Position numbers and translations under genes: made by a program | Notes under the pieces: model-generated | Told to the model about the DNA's origin: nothing | What the model saw: the letters and a program-made list of their open reading frames with translations, nothing else | The model's database searches: none | Shown here: one piece after another, positions 57,395 through 64,000 of the stretch | Layout: every line of letters begins with the position of its first letter | Numbering within the stretch: the stretch's first letter is position 1 | Assembly: GCA_038501625.1 (NCBI GenBank) | Contig: JAZAYU010000871.1 | Location: forward strand, 68,103-132,102 | Length of the DNA stretch: 64,000 nucleotides | Direction of reading: 5' to 3' | Origin: Corbicula japonica | Lineage: Eukaryota > Mollusca > Bivalvia > Venerida > Cyrenidae

Positions 57395-57600
57395 AAGTTC
57401 TAGGCGCTGTCGCCGTGACGGTGCGGTGTCGTTCCCTGGTTGAGGCAATATCATTTGAAATTCACAGTAGCGCTATTTGTTAAGTGTGGTGGCCGTAAAA
57501 ATAACCCGTTACCGGTGTCGTGCAGTGATGCTAACGTATATCAGGGTAATTAGCTCAATTGGTTGCGTCGTCGGAATTGATGGCTAGGCGCTCTAACCGT
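57395..57600 (+). repeat. tRNA-related SINE-like fragments, rearranged
   Basis: TAGGCGCTGTCGCCGTGACG, CAGTAGCGCTATTTGT and a second TTAGCTCAATTGGTTGCGTC show one broken and one partial unit. 57601-58100 holds nothing identified. Confidence 0.6.
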
Positions 57601-58100
57601 GACCGTGCGAGATTGAATTACCACTAGTTATTAAATTACTACATGTATACGTTATAATCTCTGTAAAAAGAATCTTCTACGTTCAAAAACACAACGGCGT
57701 GCTTTTAAACAGGGCCACTTTGTGGGACCCGGGTCAATGTGTAAGGCCCGATTTCGACGCAGTTTGCATGGCTAATAAGGCAGGGCAAAAGAGGTGATAT
57801 AGATTTCAGCAAGAAACACTGGGAAATGGCAGTCATTTGATTTTAACTTGATAATATTTTGGGGTGATTTTAACATTCTGTCAGGGAAGAGAAAGTTGTC
57901 TGATATTGAGAGCTCGCAGGAATCACAGTAAACAGTCGGATATATTGTGGTACAACAATCCTACTGATCAATATTAGTTGTATAGAGGTATAAGATTAGG
58001 CTTCATGACGTAGTTATAAAATTAATGAAAGTGCTCAGTCAAGTGCGAAGTGAAGCGAGAGTCATGCTATAAGTACATGTGGTTATTTAATAAAATTTTC

Positions 58101-58253
58101 AATAAATAAGTGATTTGATATTTGCCCTTTTATTTGTCCTCGGCCTTGGGCCAATACGACTGCCATCGGACAAATAACAAAGTCAATCAGCCAATGCCAA
58201 TACGACTGACCCGAGGACATATAACAGATCCAATATCAAATCACTTATTTATT
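58101..58253. mobile_element. 153-bp MITE with long inverted ends
   Basis: AATAAATAAGTGATTTGATA at the left is exactly complemented at the right end; inner parts (TTTGTCCTCGG / CCGAGGACATATA) also pair. Confidence 0.75.
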
Positions 58254-58255
58254 AA

Positions 58256-60444
58256 GGTGGTATCATTTTGTCATGGAACATCGGAAGTGTGTTGGGTGTG
58301 TGAGATCAAAATTTTATGAATTAAATTTGTTTTCCGACTTCAAAGCTTCTTTTAGCTTGAAATATCATTCATAAAGCACATGAATGTAAAATGACATGCA
58401 AAAGTCAAAATATAAGAGAAATATGTAGCAATTTCTTACCTTGAAAACTGAGTTTCTATGGGAGTCCAAACTTCCTATTCTTCCAGTGTTGTAAACAATT
58501 ACTGCCACAGGAAGACAGTCCATAACAAGGTCAACAATGTATTAGAAGATAATTCATTAAAGAACAGTAGAAATGCACAAAAACAGCACTCTCCAAGTGA
58601 CTGTTCTTATAATTTTACATCCATATTTGTTTACAAGTTTATTAAGTAGGACTTCCCAAAATGCAAAGTAATTGAGGGTATGGTGTACAATATAGGACAT
58701 TACTTATGATATTTCAGTTAACATTCCAAATAAAAATTACTAAATGAAATGTATTTTCTACTAGTATAAGAAGTGTTTTTGAAATGTTGGCAGGCTAATA
58801 ATAACTTAATAATAGGTAAATTATTTACACGGTCTTATGCATTGTAAAAAATATTTCTCACCAATGTTTTAAACCCACCTTCTAGGTACATGTTTTACTT
58901 GTGACCATAAATGGAACATTTATTTATTACAGGATACAGTTCTATGATTATTATTAGAATTGGAATTTATCATCAATTATAATACATGTTAGTATTTTTC
59001 AGTCTAAATAAACGTAATCGATTTTACTATAGTCGGAAAGAGATACGATGCAAGAGGGTTTTCAAAAAGTTTGCAGAAAGTTCTACAATTTGTTTTTAAA
59101 TTGTACAAACGCAAAGGAACTTTCTGATTTTGGCTGTATTGCATTTATTTAACAAATATTATTCCTATTCATATTTTCGTAAGAAAATGGCTGTCTCTGT
59201 GGCAACATCGCTCAACGTAAACGGGACCACTTTGTAAAGAACTCTATTGAATTTCGTATGGAAAATGACGCACCATTGCACTGTTTGTAAGGCTGCTCTT
59301 ATGAAACTTTCCTCAATTGTGGTACCAACATGTGATGTGACATTCATGAAACAATTTTAAATTATGATGTCAAAACACTGCTTGGCAATCATTAATTTCG
59401 TATTTTCTCTGAAAATGAGTGATGAACAGAGATCTACCGAAGCCAACAGATATAAAACTATGAAGAAAATAGCAGTAAACATCTGGCTTCGAGATAGACA
59501 AGAAGTGTTATCTACAATCAATGCAGATGTTTCCGAAAGTCGAGTGACATGTCAAGTCAAGGAAATAATGTAACTGCTTGAAAAGAACCGCTGTTGCACA
59601 TTTGTGAAATTATAAACACAGTTTACCGACGAAGGGCAGAACAACTGACAGTGCAGTTTAAAAATTCACAATTTTTGAAACAGTTCAGTTTGTCAGACTT
59701 TTGTGGAATACTTAAAACTTTTATAACTACAATTTTAATAAAGGTGAGATACTAAATAAAGAAAAGACAGCACTTTTCTGCGACATAAGACAGTTACGTG
59801 TGTCTATGAATATTCGTATGGAAATAATTCTTGCATAAACATTATTATATATAATAACATTATACTTGTTTATATATACTAATTATGTTATTATTTATCT
59901 TTTTACTTATTTCAAAACACTCCTGATTATTAAATACATCTCATTTAGTCATGAATACTTCATTTGTTAACAGATAAGTAGTGTTTCAACCTTCACTTCA
60001 AAAGGCAGATAATTCAATAATAACATTGAAAGTTATGTCCTATATTAATCACCATACCTTGCATTTTGAGAAATTAACAAACAAACATGGCTGCCAAATG
60101 TTTGGTGTGAAGTCACATTGAGAATGTTGTTTTTGTACATTTCTGCTATGGCTTAGTGTATAAGATTCCAAGACACTGTTGTCCTTATTATGGACTCTTT
60201 GTGTATCAGTAATTGTGGACAAAAGTGAAAGTATAGGAAGTTTGGACTCCCACAGAAAGTCTGTTTTCAAGGTAAGAAATTACTTCCAATTTCACTTTTA
60301 TTTATTTTTTGCATGACATTAAACATTCGTATGCTCAATAAATGATATGCCAAGCGACCAGAACTTTACAAGTCATATAAGAAATGAACATTAATGAACT
60401 TATGATTTCACACACCCAACACATTTCGGCTCCTTGATATAACC
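58256..60444. mobile_element. 2.19-kb TTAA-flanked long-inverted-repeat element
   Basis: GGTGGTATCA and TGATATAACC are the ends, each flanked by TTAA. Arms of roughly 450 bp (58256-58740 and 60005-60444) are imperfect reverse complements, with TGTGTTGGGTGTGTGA and GGAGTCCAAACTTCCTAT as clear blocks. The 1.26-kb centre has short frames only, including 59364-59573. TTAA duplication is typical of piggyBac-type elements; this would be a non-autonomous one. Confidence 0.65.
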
Positions 60445-60716
60445 TTAACATAATAAATACTTACTGTAAGAATCTTAGGCTCAGCCTTGCGGTTGATCGA
60501 ACGTCTATATACAGCTGGGTAAATCAGCTTTGCTGTGAAATCCTTTTCGGAAATCAGCTAGGTATCGTATTCTGTATAGATACATTTAGTCATATCGGCT
60601 TTTGCGGCTGAATCTCGTTGATGATCGTTTGTCTCGCAGCTTTTCATTTGAAAAAAGTAAAACAAATCGTAAAAGGGGTTTCGTACTTGTATTCAAAAGT
60701 GACGATATCCTTTTTA

Positions 60717-61912
60717 TTATGCTCCCCCCGAAATTCGGGGGAGCATATAGTTGTCGCTTTGTCCGTCCGTCCGTCCCGTCCGTTCGTTCGTTCGTTCGTC
60801 CGTCCGTCCGTCATAATATTGTCCGGACAATTACACAAAAACTATGAGAGGTATCAAGACTAAACTTCATAGGTAGTTAGATCTCGTTGAGGAGCAGTGC
60901 AGTGCACAAGAACTATAACTCTTGCTTTATTCATTTTTGAGTTATTGCCCTTTGAAATTTCTCATACTTACTTTTTGTCCGGGGCATATCTCACAAAGTA
61001 TAAGAGTTATGAAGTTGAAACTTCATAAGTAGATAGATCTCAATAAGGAGCAGTGCAGTGCACAAGAACCATAACTCTTGCTTTATTCATTTTTGAGTTA
61101 TTGCTCTTTGAAATTTCTCATACTTACTTTTTGTCCGGGGCATATCTCACAAAGTATAAGAGTTATGAAGTTGAAACTTCATAATTAGATAGATCTCAAT
61201 GAGGAGCAGTGCAGTGCACAAGAACCATAACTCTTGCTTTATTCATTTTTGAGTTATTGCCCTTTGAAATTTCTCATACTTACTTTTTGTCCGGGGCATA
61301 TCTCACAAAGTATAAGAGTTATGAAGTTGAAACTTCATAAGTAGATAGATCTCAATGAGGAGCAGTGCAGTGCACAAGAACCATAACTCTTGCTTTATTC
61401 ATTTTTGAGTTATTGCCCTTTGAAATTTCTCATACTTACTTTTTGTCCGGGGCATATCTCACAAAGTATAAGAGTTATGAAGTTGAAACTTCATAAGTAG
61501 ATAGATCTCAATGAGGAGCAGTGCAGTGCACAAGAACCATAACTCTTGCTTTATTCATTTTTGAGTTATTGCCCTTTCAAATTTCTCATACTTACTTTTT
61601 GTCTGGGGCATATCTCACAAAGTATAAGAGTTATGAAGTTGAACCTTCCTAACTAGATAGATCTCAGAGAGGAGCAGTGCAGTGCACAAGAACCATAACT
61701 CTTGCTTTATTCATTTTTGAGTTAGTGCCCTTTGAAATTTCTCATTTTTTTGGTCTTATTTTTGTACAATATTGTAAAATGCTTTCTGTTTGAATCGTAA
61801 AGGAAACTTTCAAATACAATATCTTTCTTACAAATTCTTCCTGTTCTAACAAAAAAGTATTTGTGACAAAGCGGCGTTGGGGAGCATAACCCGTCTCTGA
61901 CGGCTCTTGTTT
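60717..61912 (+). mobile_element. HINE/pearl-like element 3 with 156-bp tandem repeats
   Basis: TTATGCTCCCC at the 5' end is complemented by GGGGAGCATAA at 61879. A CCGT/CGTT tract follows the 5' palindrome. About five 156-bp units (landmark GGGGCATATCTCACAAAGTA) follow. A hairpin CCGTC-TCT-GACGG and CTCTTGTTT end it. Confidence 0.82.
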
Positions 61913-62724
61913 GGTAATTCTTTTGTCATGCACTATTACGCATAGAAGTAGTTATAAAAAATGTCATCGTCATATCACTGGATCTCAACTTTTCCTCATG
62001 CGACTTTGTGTATAAACGCTGTGTTTTGGCAATTATTACTATTTGTTTGTTGGTGTATACTTGGTCGATTTTTAAACAGGTGACATGGTTCATATGTCAT
62101 ATATCATAACCACAATGTTCGAATTGACTATATATCGGATAGGCATATAACTGAATGAACTGTGTCAACGAAAAAGATTAATATTCATGTAAAGTAATAC
62201 TTACTGATATCGTGCAATTCCACATGAGCGTGTACACTTACAACAAAACAAAACTAATATTATAATGAAAATTTAAATAACACGTTATATATGAAATCAT
62301 GTTTATGTTATACATGAAGATTTTAAAATAACATGCCTTTTAACACTTATTCCCACCATTTAATACTTTAAGATTTTCGAATTTCAAGTACATTCTTAAA
62401 TTATTTACACACAGTTTTTATCTTAATTTCACAAACAAAATGTAATTATAATTACGTCGTATTTATCTCTACTGTAAAATTATATGTGTATATATATCAG
62501 TAAAGCTTAAATACACTGCGCATGCATTAACTGAGACTCCGCCTTTTCACTCTTGTATAAAAGAGCCATCAAATGGCGGTATTGTACTGGTATCATTCAA
62601 CATTTGGCGAACTGCCCATGCATTACTTGAAGACCTGCCCCTGTCATTGTCGTTTCGAAGCAAATATTTACGACGCTTTGATTTTGGACTTTGAAATCTG
62701 AACTAATCATACTAATCGAATTAT
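61913..62724. other. No supported gene
   Basis: A TATAAAAG at 62556 stands 17 bp before an ATG that opens only 42 codons; not accepted as a gene. Confidence 0.4.
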
Positions 62725-64000
62725 TACAGTACTGAAAATTATGAAATTGACAATTTTTCCGATTCCGATCAGGTCCGCTTCCTTTTTTTTCGCTCAAGAC
62801 AAATGCGCTCCAAGCGATCTTTACGCTCAAAACGATTCTTCTCACTCCGAACTTTTCGCTCCCTATTTTCTATGTTCATTGCTTATCACGCATCTCGCGC
62901 TAAATTTAGATTTCTGTGACACCTTTTTTATTTGCAGTATGGTTATTTGTTTAATTTTATTTTTAAACACCGTGGTTATTAAGAAAGTAAAGTGATCTTT
63001 TTAGATAAAAAATAACGTCTTATTAAGGTTCTACATCAGTTTAATTTTAGCGTTTAAAAATTTTAGTTTTTAGATTTCAGCGTAAAATAACACCCGATAG
63101 TGAGATTCATATCCATTTTAGGTGTTAAGGAATCGAGCTGGTTTGGCGTAAATCAAGTCAGTAAATGCTTTAGAACTCTATGCATCATCAAACAGTTAAT
63201 TAAACTTAAAAAGTTAATTGACAGTGTAGGAAGTAGCAATACATGCAGAATCTAAACATTTTTTTCAGGTAAAATGCACGCTGAAATATTGCTGTTTTGA
63301 AAGACTTAATAAGATTATTATTTTGTTTCGATGTGCATAATTTACGCTGTCAAATAGGAGTAACAGAAATTATCATGGGTTTAAAATCTTGTGAAACATT
63401 TAAAATAAACTTTAAAATTTGAAATTCTGAATATTTCTTTGTTTTCATCGCTGTAATTAAAATGGAAAAATATTTTTCTATTAATTTCGACAGTGCTTAT
63501 GGTTTTTTATTTCATACTGAACTTATGAAATGTTTACATACAAAATCGTTTATTAGTTTCAAATACATTTCATTCGCTTATCTTCTCTTACTAACTAAAA
63601 CTAATACATGCATGTCATAATGTTTCACGGGGGAAAGTATTTTCGCATTAATTAACGCTGAAATAGTACGTTACACAAACAGTTTTAAGAATTTAATTTC
63701 AATAATATTATGCGTGTGCATATGGCAAACAGATAATTTTCTATTGTATGTCTTCAATTTTATCTACAGAATTATCGTAAAATTAGTTTTTATTACTAGT
63801 GTTTGATAGCAGAAAACGCACTTAATTACTGTCCGAAATTACTTCGTTTAAAGTCGTAAAAAGAATCGATAGAAGCGATTCGGATCGCTATTTTATATAA
63901 CTGATTAACTGTAAATAGAAGCGATCCGATCCGATCCGGTCAAAATGCTCAGGTCTTTTCACTCCAAGCGATCCAAACGCTCAAAGCGATATGTTACGAT
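62725..64000 (-). mobile_element. GATCGG-rich foldback element, copy 2 (inverted, cut by the window end)
   Basis: Reverse complement of 52690-54060. Landmarks: TTAAAGTCGTAAAAGAATCG-like block near 63850, GCATCATCAAACAGTTAAT near 63182, GACGTTATT/AATAACGTCTTATTAAGG near 63012. About 8.7 kb separates the copies. Confidence 0.75.

Noticed and set aside
62556..62701. TATA box with a 42-codon gene
   Set aside because: The frame is very short, has no family features and runs up to a mobile element; TATA-like words are common in this AT-rich DNA.

Overview
The window is animal nuclear DNA, most likely from a bivalve mollusc. The reasons are spliced genes with GT-AG introns, interstitial TTAGGG-type arrays, a large NACHT/leucine-rich-repeat gene, and three tandem-repeat mobile elements with a (CCGT)n tract that resemble the pearl/HINE-like elements known from bivalves. 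The species assignment is inference. Mobile and repetitive DNA dominates. One large gene is strongly supported.

The central object is a minus-strand gene whose coding exons I could join at 51080-50532, 47048-46890, 32148-31855, 30080-29990 and 20231-16570. All four junctions have AG/GT boundaries and matching phase (0, 0, 0, 1), and the joined length is 1585 codons including the stop. The protein would be a cysteine-rich, CXorf38-like HEPN-type N-terminus, then a charged coiled coil, a NACHT NTPase, a winged-helix-like segment, about twelve leucine-rich repeats and a long Asp-rich 16-residue-repeat tail. An R-N-x3-H motif is completed only across the first intron. This is the layout of an intracellular sensor (STAND/NLR-like) with a possible RNase effector; the function is inferred from family features.

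Region by region. 0-7.3 kb: a foldback repeat, two weak exon candidates, a ~355-bp tandem array, and a decayed unknown gene on the minus strand (4.66-7.27 kb). 7.3-12.8 kb: telomere-like arrays and a 735-bp tandem unit, interrupted by a Tc1/mariner-like element (9.3-10.9 kb) with a broken transposase. 13-15.9 kb: a TA-flanked MITE, AT and CT microsatellites, and a 2.1-kb 25-bp minisatellite. 16.4-51.1 kb: the NACHT gene. Its introns hold a deleted mariner element, tRNA-like SINEs, palindromic MITEs, a retroelement gag/protease remnant, THAP and SAP-type gene fragments, and two HINE-like elements. 51-64 kb: upstream flank with inverted copies of a GATCGG-rich foldback element, a 2.2-kb TTAA-flanked inverted-repeat element, a third HINE-like element, and small MITEs.

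There are no rRNA genes, CRISPR arrays or bacterial-type operons. The transposases, the retroelement remnant and the 4.7-7.3 kb gene all carry frameshifts, stops or deletions, so the NACHT gene is the only apparently intact protein gene seen.
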